Below, piece by piece: positions 16,351 to 24,035 of a stretch of DNA of 37,215 nucleotides. This stretch comes from a virus, in the IMG/VR virus record IMGVR_UViG_3300033145_001500, positions 1 through 37,215 of that record. One strand, 5' to 3'. The position numbers were made by a program, and so were the translations under genes. Below the pieces are notes generated by a model, which saw only the letters and a program-made list of their open reading frames with translations, was not told the DNA's origin and did not search any database. The stretch's first letter is position 1. Each line of letters starts with the position of its first letter.

Positions 16351-18468
16351 TTACCCCATAAAATTCAAACTTCCTTCTCTCCATAGTTCTCTGATATTGT
16401 TTGCTAACTCTTCTTTTCCTCTCGGTAAAATTTTATCAGTAAAGGACATACTAAATGACCGGTTGTCTGTGGTTCCTGTACCTATATTTTTCAGAGCATT
16501 CAATAATTCTGTCCCCAAAGTATCCACCGCAGGTTTTGGGAATACAAACTCCTGACCATGTACCATACCTACTGGTTTTGTCGGTGAATCAAAACCTGTG
16601 AATCCACCTCCCTGAAAACCAGTTACTTTTTTAACTATTGAGCGGAAAGAGGGAGCAGCAACCTGACCCGGCATTATTGCACCAAGTATCGACCAAATTG
16701 CAGCCCTCGCAAGTATTTGGGCTGTCATTTCTGCAAGCATGGCAGTAAAAGCCCTGCCTATAGAACTAAATGATAATCTGGATTCAATTAACATCCTTCC
16801 AAGATAGTCACCATATCGATTAGCAAATCTGCCTACGTCTGCTTGCATATTTGTTAATCTTTGTCTATTAATATCCTCAATTTTCAAAGCATATTCTTCC
16901 TCAAGCTGCGATTTTAAATAAAGGAAATCCTCTCTATCCTCAATCTCTTTTAAATTAGCTTCATGCTGTATTTCAGCAAGTTTTAATGATCTTTCTGTTT
17001 CATCCTCGATCCTATTTGCATTGATAGTAGAAATCCTTTGCTGTATTTCAAATTCTTTGCTTACCCTTTCATCTAATCGTTTTATCTGATTATCTAATCT
17101 TTTTTCTTCATCCGTTTCTAACATATCTCTGACTTCTGTATGAAATTCAGCCAGAGCCATTGCGGCTTTCTTTTCGGCATCAGCCGTTTCAGCAGCTTCT
17201 GGTGGTGGAGGAGGAGGTGGTTTTTTCGTAGTTCCTCCAGGTGGGATGTGCATTTTTAATCCTAAAGGAGCTTCTCCCGCTTTTGGTGGAAACAGTCTCA
17301 TTTTAAGAAAACCCATTGGGTCTTGAGCTAACTCGGTTAATTTATTCATAGCATCAGCGGTATCTCTCAAAAGATGATTCCGCTCTTCCAACATACCAAA
17401 GAAACCCCCCATTGCCCCGGTCAGTCCTTCCCATGATGCTTTTAGCCGTTCAATCCTACGAGTCATTGTCTTTTCCATCTCGGCAAAGGATTTTTCAGTC
17501 AATCCCAGAGCTTTTCCATTATCCTCTATATTTTTAGTAAATTTATCAAAAGCCTCTCCACCAAGAGCTAATACTGCGATCAAAGCCCTTTGATTAATAC
17601 CCAGTTGTGTCATCGTCTGAAGATTGCCTTTTGTTTTTTCACTTAATTCCTTCACGGTTTCAATTAATCCATCACCGCGTAAACGGGCACCACCCCATTG
17701 TATCCTCAATTCATTCCAAAGTTTAATTTGCTCCTCACTCGGGGTTGCCAATGCCACCATCATTCGACGAAGAGCAGTAGCCGCCTCTGCCATATCAATA
17801 CCGGAAGCGGTCATTGTAGATACGGCTCCATTCAAAACCTCAAAATTAATACCTAATTGTGCCGCAACAGGTATTAATCTGCCGTAAGATTGTGCCATTT
17901 CTGGTATAATAACTTTCCCTTTATTCTGTGTATCAAGTAACTGATCAGAAATTCTTTTGACATTCCCAACTTGAGCACCATAAGCGTTTTGAACGGTTGT
18001 GAGTAAATTAACAGCAGTTCTCGTATCAGTAAAACCCGCTACAGCTAATTTTGAGGCCGCTGTAGTAAATGCTATAACGTCATTTAATTTTACACCGGCG
18101 GATATAGCTTCATATTCAGCGGAAGCAAAACCAGCGGGGCTTACACCAATAGCAAGCGCAGCCTCTTTTGATTGAACTGAAAGGGTATGTAATCCTTCAG
18201 AGGATAATTGTAATATTGTATTTACACGAGCCATCTGATATTCGAAATCGGAAAACGATTTAATCATACCAGAAATAGCTCTTTTAACCGCATAAATACC
18301 AAAACTACCCGCTATAAGGGCTTTGAAATTTAGCTTATCAAAAAACCCCTGCATCTTTTTTGTACGAGTTTTAGCATCCTTTTCTGTCGCTTGCATTGCA
18401 GTGAGAAGTTTTTGGTTTTGTAATTTAACTTCCACAAACAATTCCGCTAATGTTTGACTACCTGCCAT
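16351..18468 (-). CDS. Tape measure protein
   Basis: The product determines tail length and is carried in the tail tube. The first part (about residues 30-370) resembles the TP901-type tape measure core, with FEYQMARVNTILQLSSEGL and later DMAEAATALRRMM. A Pro-rich linker (about 420) is followed by a charged coiled coil (about 430-540) and a hydrophobic region (about 575-600, AIWSILGAIMPG). The C-terminus has GFQGGGFTGF and VHGQEFVFP, common at the ends of tape measure proteins. At 705 residues it would imply a tail of roughly 100 nm by the usual 1.5 angstrom per residue rule. It follows the chaperone pair, as expected. Confidence 0.92.
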   Translation of the reverse strand: MAGSQTLAELFVEVKLQNQKLLTAMQATEKDAKTRTKKMQGFFDKLNFKALIAGSFGIYAVKRAISGMIKSFSDFEYQMARVNTILQLSSEGLHTLSVQSKEAALAIGVSPAGFASAEYEAISAGVKLNDVIAFTTAASKLAVAGFTDTRTAVNLLTTVQNAYGAQVGNVKRISDQLLDTQNKGKVIIPEMAQSYGRLIPVAAQLGINFEVLNGAVSTMTASGIDMAEAATALRRMMVALATPSEEQIKLWNELRIQWGGARLRGDGLIETVKELSEKTKGNLQTMTQLGINQRALIAVLALGGEAFDKFTKNIEDNGKALGLTEKSFAEMEKTMTRRIERLKASWEGLTGAMGGFFGMLEERNHLLRDTADAMNKLTELAQDPMGFLKMRLFPPKAGEAPLGLKMHIPPGGTTKKPPPPPPPEAAETADAEKKAAMALAEFHTEVRDMLETDEEKRLDNQIKRLDERVSKEFEIQQRISTINANRIEDETERSLKLAEIQHEANLKEIEDREDFLYLKSQLEEEYALKIEDINRQRLTNMQADVGRFANRYGDYLGRMLIESRLSFSSIGRAFTAMLAEMTAQILARAAIWSILGAIMPGQVAAPSFRSIVKKVTGFQGGGFTGFDSPTKPVGMVHGQEFVFPKPAVDTLGTELLNALKNIGTGTTDNRSFSMSFTDKILPRGKEELANNIRELWREGSLNFMG

Positions 18469-18697
18469 TTTTTAGTTCCCCTACATTTTTACAACCAAGA
18501 GCTTTTGCTGCTTCGAAATCACTTTCATTTGGTTCTTTATCTTTCCCCTTCTTTGGACTTCCCATAAATAATTCATTAATATTTGAAATTTCATCAAGAA
18601 ATAACAGTATTTGACGATAACTCAATTCCAAAACAGATTCAATTGTAAATGATGGAAAATAGTGTAGTAAAAGGGCAACGGAATTATTCATACTCAT
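18458..18697 (-). CDS. Second tail assembly chaperone (gpT-like frame)
   Basis: The 79-residue frame starts at ATG 18697 inside the stop region of the gene at 18694-19113 and ends 11 bases into the tape measure gene. It contains a short helical segment with VLELSYRQILLFLDEI and a basic Lys/Gly region. In siphophages the downstream chaperone frame is usually made as an extension of the upstream protein by -1 frameshifting. The A6 run 18697-18702 is positioned for that, and this frame continues directly from the -1 slip. Independent initiation at ATG 18697 is also possible because of the ATGA overlap. Confidence 0.75.
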   Translation of the reverse strand: MSMNNSVALLLHYFPSFTIESVLELSYRQILLFLDEISNINELFMGSPKKGKDKEPNESDFEAAKALGCKNVGELKNGR

Positions 18698-18702
18698 TTT
18701 TT
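18694..18702 (-). other. Candidate -1 ribosomal frameshift site
   Basis: On the minus strand the upstream chaperone ends GCG AAA AAA TGA. The A6 run (18702-18697) gives two tandem AAA codons just before the stop. A one-base backward slip changes TGA to ATG and continues in the downstream chaperone frame without a gap. The heptamer G AAA AAA is less ideal than A AAA AAG, but the A-site Lys codon can re-pair. No downstream pseudoknot was checked. Confidence 0.6.
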
Positions 18703-19113
18703 CGCCGCTGCCCTCTTCACGTTTTTTCTTTTATCTTTAACCTCACTTAATGAAGTTTGAATCCTACTTATATTTGCTATTTCTTCTCCTATCATATGGC
18801 TGAATAATCCATGAACATCTTCTAATGTCAATTCAGGATGTTTTTTTGATAATGAACGATGGATAAGAAAAAGCATGCCCTCAAGAGTATCGGCTTCTTG
18901 TTCAACTTCTGTATCCGTTATTTCCATTTTTACAACATCAGAAATGATTACTGCACGTTCTCCAAGACTCAATTCTTCCAAACTATTTACTTCTCGCAAT
19001 CTTCGTGACTTTATATGACTGCGTAAAGCAAGAAAATCAGACAATTTTGTTTCTGTGAGCGTATAAGTCTTGCCCCTGATTTCAATTTCAATCGTTTTTT
19101 CTTGTAAATCCAT
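18694..19113 (-). CDS. Tail assembly chaperone (gpG-like)
   Basis: The 139-residue protein is mostly helical and charged (IRGKTYTLTETKLSDFLALR... ending KRAAAKK). It lies directly between the major tail protein and tape measure genes, the standard place for the first tail assembly chaperone of long-tailed phages, which coats the tape measure protein during tail building. Family sequences diverge strongly, so the identification rests on position, size, helical make-up and the overlapping second frame. The ribosome binding site is AAAGGGAGAAT. Confidence 0.75.
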   Translation of the reverse strand: MDLQEKTIEIEIRGKTYTLTETKLSDFLALRSHIKSRRLREVNSLEELSLGERAVIISDVVKMEITDTEVEQEADTLEGMLFLIHRSLSKKHPELTLEDVHGLFSHMIGEEIANISRIQTSLSEVKDKRKNVKRAAAKK

Positions 19114-19134
19114 AATATTCTCCCTTTGATTTGA

Positions 19135-19818
19135 TTAAGTATCCCATTCTGTGGTTCTTGTAACGAGAGTTAAAACACCATCTCCTTGAAAAGTAATAGA
19201 TTGTTTCACAACACCCCCAATAGGCTCATCGGTGGAAACTCCGGTTACATCACACATTCCTTCATAGTAATATGATGGATTCTCTCCAGATGGAGTTGTT
19301 ACCCATTTGACAAAGAATCTTACCCATTTTTGCGTTCCGAGAAAATCATCATAAGCACCAGTTAACCAATAAGCCTCTGCCGTACCTGTCCAATCTTTAA
19401 TTATTGGAAGGTATATTTTATTATTATTAGAACCTCCGGCAGTGTCATCAAAATCTGTGATTTCTTCTACACCTACATTTTGATTAAAACTCCAATTAAA
19501 AAACCCTAATAACTGTGCATCGTCCGGAGCAGTTTTAATTGTAATTTCATTCCCAGCCGCTTCAAGAGTCAATTCTCCGGTCACTGATAAAAAAGCTGCC
19601 CCCACCTCATCAACCGTCCATGTATCATTATTCCCAGCTTCACCAGCACCAGTCACCACTATTTTATCACTTGTTTCAAAACCAGCGGATATCATACGTT
19701 CTTTTGAATCCGATATTCTATCTGTATCCGCAGCAAAACTAATAGTGGTATCCCGCAAAGTTGCTGTTGAATAATATAATGCCCCTGTTTTTCCAGCGAT
19801 TTCCCCACTTGCAGCCAT
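19135..19818 (-). CDS. Major tail (tube) protein, long paralog with inserted module
   Basis: The 227-residue product shares a framework with the next upstream gene (19855): an N-terminal IAGKTGALYY, then NVGVEEITDFDD, YLPIIKDWTGTAEAYW and EPIGGVVKQSITFQGDGVLTL. This fits a tail tube subunit. An additional ~75 residues (about 24-95, with ISFAADTDRISDS, DKIVVTGAGEAGNNDTWTV and ELTLEAAGNEITI) sit between the first two shared blocks. I recognise this as a kind of module found in other phage virion proteins. The start follows AAGGAGGTGGTTCAAC, a strong ribosome binding site. Confidence 0.75.
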   Translation of the reverse strand: MAASGEIAGKTGALYYSTATLRDTTISFAADTDRISDSKERMISAGFETSDKIVVTGAGEAGNNDTWTVDEVGAAFLSVTGELTLEAAGNEITIKTAPDDAQLLGFFNWSFNQNVGVEEITDFDDTAGGSNNNKIYLPIIKDWTGTAEAYWLTGAYDDFLGTQKWVRFFVKWVTTPSGENPSYYYEGMCDVTGVSTDEPIGGVVKQSITFQGDGVLTLVTRTTEWDT

Positions 19819-19854
19819 GTTGAACCACCTCCTTCCAAATCAAATAAGGGGTAA

Positions 19855-20220
19855 TTAACTGAGAGTCAAAAGACCATTACCTTGAAAATTTCCAGTACAC
19901 GTCACAACACCACCAACAGGTTCATTCACTGTGATCCCCACAAGAATTGCGGAACCTGTATAACTGCTGGTTCCATCAACAGTGAGAGTCAATTCGGCTG
20001 CTGCTGCACCAACAAGAGCAGTGTTTGCCGAATCCCAATTCATTTCCAACGTAGCAGTCCAGTCATTCAAAGTGGGTAGATACTTTTTGTATCCAACACC
20101 CCCATCAGCAAAATCTGTAATTTCCTCAACATCACCCACATTATTGATTGTAAATGATTTTACTGAAGTGCTAAAATTAGTGAAAGCCACACTTCCACTT
20201 TTTCCAGGTATTTCAGCCAT
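19855..20220 (-). CDS. Major tail (tube) protein, short paralog
   Basis: The 121-residue protein starts at ATG 20220 (MAEIPGKSGSVAF), chosen because AAAGGAG lies 8-14 bases upstream. The frame could extend to 20265, but that would overlap the glycosyltransferase gene and lacks a good ribosome binding site. It carries DVEEITDFADG, YLPTLNDWTATLEMNWD and VNEPVGGVVTCTGNFQGNG, the same blocks as the longer paralog downstream. The short, beta-rich form fits the core tube subunit. The two proteins may form a mixed tube, or one may be the decorated form. Confidence 0.75.
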   Translation of the reverse strand: MAEIPGKSGSVAFTNFSTSVKSFTINNVGDVEEITDFADGGVGYKKYLPTLNDWTATLEMNWDSANTALVGAAAAELTLTVDGTSSYTGSAILVGITVNEPVGGVVTCTGNFQGNGLLTLS

Positions 20221-20234
20221 TGTAATACTCCTTT

Positions 20235-20861
20235 CTAAACAGGGTTCCCAAACTTTACATGCCAAGCTATATCTATAGCGGCATTCGATAAATGCTGACA
20301 GGGAACCGCCATGTCAACATATATCTTATAACCCGATTTTCGAGCCTTGTCACAAAAAAAGTAATCATCACTCATAGTCATTTTTCTATTCTTTGTTTTT
20401 ATATGAAACCATGGATATTTTGTATTTTCAAAAACCTCCCTCTTTATCAGAATACAACCTGTACCAACGCGCTGTACCTCAATCATATCATTGCTTTCTA
20501 ATTCTTTTATTGTCAGGGGCTCTTCTTTTTTACCTTTAAATCGCACAGCACACGGGGTAAATGGTGGGTATCTTTTAAAATATAAAGCGCCCACTATATC
20601 AACATTTCGATTGAACATACCCACCAAAGCATTTTTATGAATCACCATATCAGTATCAATCTGCAATAAATGTGAGCATTTTGATTCTAAAAAAATTTGA
20701 ACTATTCCATTTCTTAATAATGCAATATCATGACCGGTTCTTGCTCGAATCAATTCAACGTCAAATCCGGTTTTATCCATCGTCAATATTGATGCCATAA
20801 AATCTTCATATACCATTGGAAAACTACATGGTAAACCAATTGCGATTTTTCTCCCTTTCAT
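20235..20861 (-). CDS. GT-A type glycosyltransferase in the tail gene cluster
   Basis: The 208-residue product looks like a nucleotide-sugar glycosyltransferase of the GT-A fold. It has an N-terminal IAIGLPCSFPMVYEDF strand-loop, an RTGHDIALLRNGIV segment, and the metal-binding DxD as DTD (69-71) within LLQIDTDMVIHKNALV. C-terminal DDYFFCDKARKSGYKIYVD follows, where the DD pair and the strand match family members that carry an acceptor aspartate. Being encoded between tail completion and tail tube genes, and overlapping its upstream neighbour by ATGA, it is expressed with virion proteins. It may modify a virion protein, DNA bases or a host glycan. No donor or target is shown by the sequence. 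Confidence 0.8.
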   Translation of the reverse strand: MKGRKIAIGLPCSFPMVYEDFMASILTMDKTGFDVELIRARTGHDIALLRNGIVQIFLESKCSHLLQIDTDMVIHKNALVGMFNRNVDIVGALYFKRYPPFTPCAVRFKGKKEEPLTIKELESNDMIEVQRVGTGCILIKREVFENTKYPWFHIKTKNRKMTMSDDYFFCDKARKSGYKIYVDMAVPCQHLSNAAIDIAWHVKFGNPV

Positions 20862-21274
20862 GAACTTTCTACCTCCACTTCGTATCTAATGTTATAATTC
20901 CAAACTCCCTCGACCCGTTCCACCCCGGAAGATGCCACTTGCTTCATATATATAAATGTGAATCCTTCGACCTCTAAAGTTGTTTCCATATATTCAAATA
21001 AAGCTAATAAATTTGTTCGTATAGATTCAATTTGGGCAGCCCCCCTTGTTTTACTATAACAGCTTATTTGAATTAATACATTCTGTTGTTTACCAGATGA
21101 AAAATTCCAGTCAAAATTTTCATCAAATGAATAATAAACAGAATATGGAAACTCTACTGATTGGGGAGCTTCTTGATAATAAAATCTACCCCCAATAGAG
21201 TTATAAAAAGCATTGTGGCTTTCTTCTGTTAATTCAGTAACTTTAGTATATATAGCGTCGTTAATTGCTTTCAT
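20858..21274 (-). CDS. Tail completion/terminator-like protein
   Basis: The 138-residue product begins MKAINDAIYTKVTEL, continues with FYYQEAPQSVEFPYSVYYSF, and ends in alternating beta segments (VLIQISCYSKTRGAAQIESI). The 'aiY..l....... Y.. aP......PY.vy' pattern is like the tail terminator/completion proteins of HK97-type phages. It lies between the HK97 gp10-like gene and the tail genes, as expected for a protein capping the tail tube. The assignment is by pattern and order. Confidence 0.7.
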   Translation of the reverse strand: MKAINDAIYTKVTELTEESHNAFYNSIGGRFYYQEAPQSVEFPYSVYYSFDENFDWNFSSGKQQNVLIQISCYSKTRGAAQIESIRTNLLALFEYMETTLEVEGFTFIYMKQVASSGVERVEGVWNYNIRYEVEVESS

Positions 21275-21275
21275 T

Positions 21276-21731
21276 TTATTTCCCTGACAAAATAGCCATT
21301 ATTTTACCCTTCATTCTTCTGAAAGCGGGATGAAGGTGTGGACGAGGAGCTTGGTTAATTCTTCTCCCACGTTTATCTGTTCCAACATACCCATATTCCA
21401 AACGTTTAGCTCGTTTTTGATTAGTACCAACTCTACCAATAATTATCGCTTTTACACCCGTAATAAAAACATTAAAGGTAAACGATCCCCGATACTGTCC
21501 TTTATCAACAGCCGGTGGCTCCCCTGGAGCCGAAACAACATGATATTTTTTTCTGCCCTTCCCTTTTGCTATTTTTGTAATTCTTCTACCACCTGCCTGT
21601 GCTACTTTATAAGCGGTAAAACTCTGCTTGACATCTCCAACAAGAAGTTGACAGGCTTCTTTCAATCTTTCAGCTTCTATACCCACAATTCTATTGAATT
21701 GCCTTTTCGTATACCACTTACTTTTATTCAT
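21276..21731 (-). CDS. HK97 gp10-like head-tail protein
   Basis: The 151-residue basic protein has the distinctive VSAPGEPPAVDKGQYRGSF stretch, a GTNQKRAKRLEYGYVG segment and a C-terminal APRPHLHPAFRRM. These match the HK97 gp10-like family (APGEPP...YR.S; A..LEyGt; PRPfl.PAl). Such proteins act at the head-tail junction or in tail completion. Its ATG overlaps the stop of the upstream head-closure gene by one base. Confidence 0.85.
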   Translation of the reverse strand: MNKSKWYTKRQFNRIVGIEAERLKEACQLLVGDVKQSFTAYKVAQAGGRRITKIAKGKGRKKYHVVSAPGEPPAVDKGQYRGSFTFNVFITGVKAIIIGRVGTNQKRAKRLEYGYVGTDKRGRRINQAPRPHLHPAFRRMKGKIMAILSGK

Positions 21732-22066
21732 TATCCTATCTCAATCAATTTACGAAGGTGTAATTCCAAGTGCCTATTCGCAGAAGCTGGATTTGCTATA
21801 TAGAGTATATCATAAAAATCAGTATCGTTTCGAAACCTATCTTCCGTAGAAATAGTAATTCCATATGGAAAATCAATTAGAAAATAATGAGTAGATACTT
21901 CAGTATCTTTCGAATATAATTCAACCACTCCACTTCTGCTCGAAGGGGACGAAGTTAGAATACCTTTTATCCTTCGTATATCTTCCCATGTTTCAGTCAC
22001 AGCCCCCTGCGTATCAACGGATTCTGTTCTTCGTTGTAATACCATTTCAGTTTTCTTGCCTCTCAT
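21731..22066 (-). CDS. Head closure (stopper) protein
   Basis: The 111-residue product has VLQRRTESVDTQGAVTETWED, typical of small head-tail adaptor/stopper proteins ('...v.v.r.t...d..G...e.w......'), and a C-terminal beta region with DFYDILYIANPASANRHLEL. It follows the connector and the 69-aa gene and precedes the gp10-like gene, the usual order for this module. It would close the connector after DNA packaging. Confidence 0.8.
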   Translation of the reverse strand: MRGKKTEMVLQRRTESVDTQGAVTETWEDIRRIKGILTSSPSSRSGVVELYSKDTEVSTHYFLIDFPYGITISTEDRFRNDTDFYDILYIANPASANRHLELHLRKLIEIG

Positions 22067-22067
22067 A

Positions 22068-22277
22068 TTACTTAGTCTTTCCTATTTTATAGTTTATAGC
22101 TGTATTCTCAAGATCAAATTCACAATTAACAACTAATGTTAAAGTGACTTCATTCAATCCGCCGACAAAAGATTTTATCTCAACCCCTCGCACAAATCTT
22201 GATATATCTACTTCACCCAAAACAACTTTTCCTCTTCCCCTCTTATCAAGAGAAAATTTTAAATCACATTTTTGCAT
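22068..22277 (-). CDS. Hypothetical small protein of the connector cluster, 69 aa
   Basis: The product begins MQKCDLKFSLDKRGRGKVVL and continues VDISRFVRGVEIKSFVGG then NEVTLTLVVNCEFDLEN, an all-beta pattern. Similar tiny proteins occur beside head-tail connectors in other phages, from general memory. The gene lies between the connector and head-closure genes. Function unknown. Confidence 0.7.
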   Translation of the reverse strand: MQKCDLKFSLDKRGRGKVVLGEVDISRFVRGVEIKSFVGGLNEVTLTLVVNCEFDLENTAINYKIGKTK

Positions 22278-22294
22278 AATTAACCCCCCTTTTT

Positions 22295-23425
22295 TTAAAC
22301 CAATCTTTTCTTATACCGATTCAAAATCAATCTCACATCGGATGGTAAAATCTTTTCAATTTTAGCGGAAGAATCCCCAAGTGAAAATGTTTCCGTTCCA
22401 AAAGTTTCTTCACTCCACCTTTGATACCAGAATTTCACAAGAATTTTTACTGCCAATTGCAAATCATCGGGCATTGTCGAATATCCGGCAGTATAATCAA
22501 CAAAAATATTCTGTTTGCCTTTTGGAAAAGACCTACTATTATTTATTACAATTCCGTAATTTTCATCCACATCAAAATAGTCCTCAGCCCCTTCATAAGG
22601 AATTTTTAAATTTACATAATTATTCTGAATACAATTTAAACCAAATTTTGTAATTAGTTCAGATGAAGCAAAACTATTATAAGTAGAACTTGTTACCTCG
22701 GCTGACCAACCACTTCCAATCGCATTAATGGCAGCAACCACAAGAGAAATCGTTGCATAATTAGCAAATAAAATTGTTGAATCATCAGAACCATCTTTTG
22801 ATAAAATGATTCCTGTTGATGTAACCGATACAGAAGCTCTTGTATACTTGCTTGTATTCGTGATTCGAATAACGTCACTGGTTCCTATAGCAACCCGTGT
22901 CAAAGCAGTAACCGGATAATTTTTTAAGTGTAAAATATTATAACCTGTACCATCATATTTTTCTTTTGAATAAGTGGTGCTGTCAAATATTCTTCTACAA
23001 TAATATTTTACAAAATCCTCTACCGAATCATGAATAACATCTACAATCGCAGTTGGATCACCTGCGGCTACATCCGATGTAATGATTCTCGCTGCTGCAT
23101 GATCATCGTTAAACCCAAATGTCAGTCCCCCATCTGAACCTGTATTAGTATATGTAAATGTATGTTCGGCTCCTGCATCAAGTGTGAATTTCCTTGTGGT
23201 AGAACTAAACGATACAGTTGATGTCATAGAAAAAGCGGTATCAAGTGCAGTTTTTAATGTCGCGGCAAGAGCATCCCCATCATATGTTCCATCAGCCACA
23301 TCTATTTCAGTGGCATCACCATCATCATATGTGATAATTAATACATCGTTAGAAGCTGTTATTTTGAAATAACCCTCTGCCACTTCCAAAAAACTATAAA
23401 TATTTGCAGATGATACAATTGACAT
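22295..23425 (-). CDS. Head-tail connector (gp6-like) with an inserted module
   Basis: Residues 1-17 and 125-376 read as a gp6-type head-tail adaptor. After an N-terminal SSANIYSFLEVAEG helix there is VDVIHDSVEDFVKYYCRRIF, then KEKYDGTGYNILHLKNYPVT, typical of the adaptor family. The C-terminal part has DYTAGYSTMPDDLQLAVKIL and a helical end. The adaptor is split by a ~100-residue insertion (about 19-119, FKITASNDVLIITYDDGDAT ... TLDAGAEHTF ... LTFGF) that matches the module occurring twice in the tail protein at 11214. The insertion falls between helix 1 and helix 2. A second insertion-like stretch is at about 175-260. The normal family length is about 100-200 residues. Confidence 0.8.
   Translation of the reverse strand: MSIVSSANIYSFLEVAEGYFKITASNDVLIITYDDGDATEIDVADGTYDGDALAATLKTALDTAFSMTSTVSFSSTTRKFTLDAGAEHTFTYTNTGSDGGLTFGFNDDHAAARIITSDVAAGDPTAIVDVIHDSVEDFVKYYCRRIFDSTTYSKEKYDGTGYNILHLKNYPVTALTRVAIGTSDVIRITNTSKYTRASVSVTSTGIILSKDGSDDSTILFANYATISLVVAAINAIGSGWSAEVTSSTYNSFASSELITKFGLNCIQNNYVNLKIPYEGAEDYFDVDENYGIVINNSRSFPKGKQNIFVDYTAGYSTMPDDLQLAVKILVKFWYQRWSEETFGTETFSLGDSSAKIEKILPSDVRLILNRYKKRLV
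23069..23371 (-). repeat. Virion module copy inside the connector
   Basis: This segment encodes about residues 19-119 of the connector. It shares with the module copies at 11775-12098 and 12636-12950 the ordered blocks ITxxNDV, IDxxDxxY, a helix around LAxxLxxA, (I/L)D(S/A)G and TFGF. The copies are protein-level homologues; I did not align the DNA. Confidence 0.7.
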
Positions 23426-23435
23426 AATAACTACC

Positions 23436-24026
23436 TCAGTCTAAATGTTCATATTCAAATGCATTCAGTTTTATACTAACAAGATTTGAAGCTGTTTCAG
23501 ATATTATTACATATAAATAAACTGTATTCTGTTTGAGAATCCATTCATTTATACCTTGTAATTCACCTCCAAAGCTCTTACGAGAACCCCATTTCTTTCT
23601 TGATATAAGGGTTCCATAATCAGTGGCAATATAATCTTTCTTTATTGTTACAGATGGAGAATTGCTACTATTTCTATTTCTATTATATAATAACAATGAT
23701 GCACCAGCAGTGGCTCCTGTTGGATTTTCATAAATTCTTGCTGATGTAACATATTCTCCGGCAAGTGTAAAATACATATGAGACCAAACCGTGGTATCTG
23801 GGGAGGTCACAGCAAGAAACAAAGAATCACCACTATTTAATAATGTATCAAATTGAGCGGAGTACATGCTTTCTTTATGAATTAGATAATGGACATATTC
23901 CATAATAACTGAAGCATCTGTATCCGCATCTGTTAAACTACGTGGGTTGCCTAAATCATTCATATTTTGTGCCAAAGCAAAATATGGACATAAAATAAAC
24001 ATGATTATTATAGATAGTTTTTTCAT
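23436..24026 (-). CDS. Capsid-region beta protein with signal peptide
   Basis: The 196-residue product starts with a typical Sec signal peptide (MKKLSIIIMFILCPYFALAQ, cut probably after ALA). The mature part has EYVHYLIHKESMYSAQF, YTLAGEYV-like strands, ARIYENPTGATAGASLLLYN with the RNRNSS stretch, and YLYVIISETASNLVSIKLN. The 'E.pt...G..l...NrNR' pattern resembles proteins commonly encoded near phage capsids and thought to be virion structural. The Sec signal is unexpected for a protein assembled inside the cell. Position is between another signal-bearing gene and the connector. Confidence 0.7.
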   Translation of the reverse strand: MKKLSIIIMFILCPYFALAQNMNDLGNPRSLTDADTDASVIMEYVHYLIHKESMYSAQFDTLLNSGDSLFLAVTSPDTTVWSHMYFTLAGEYVTSARIYENPTGATAGASLLLYNRNRNSSNSPSVTIKKDYIATDYGTLISRKKWGSRKSFGGELQGINEWILKQNTVYLYVIISETASNLVSIKLNAFEYEHLD

Positions 24027-24035
24027 AAGAACCTT

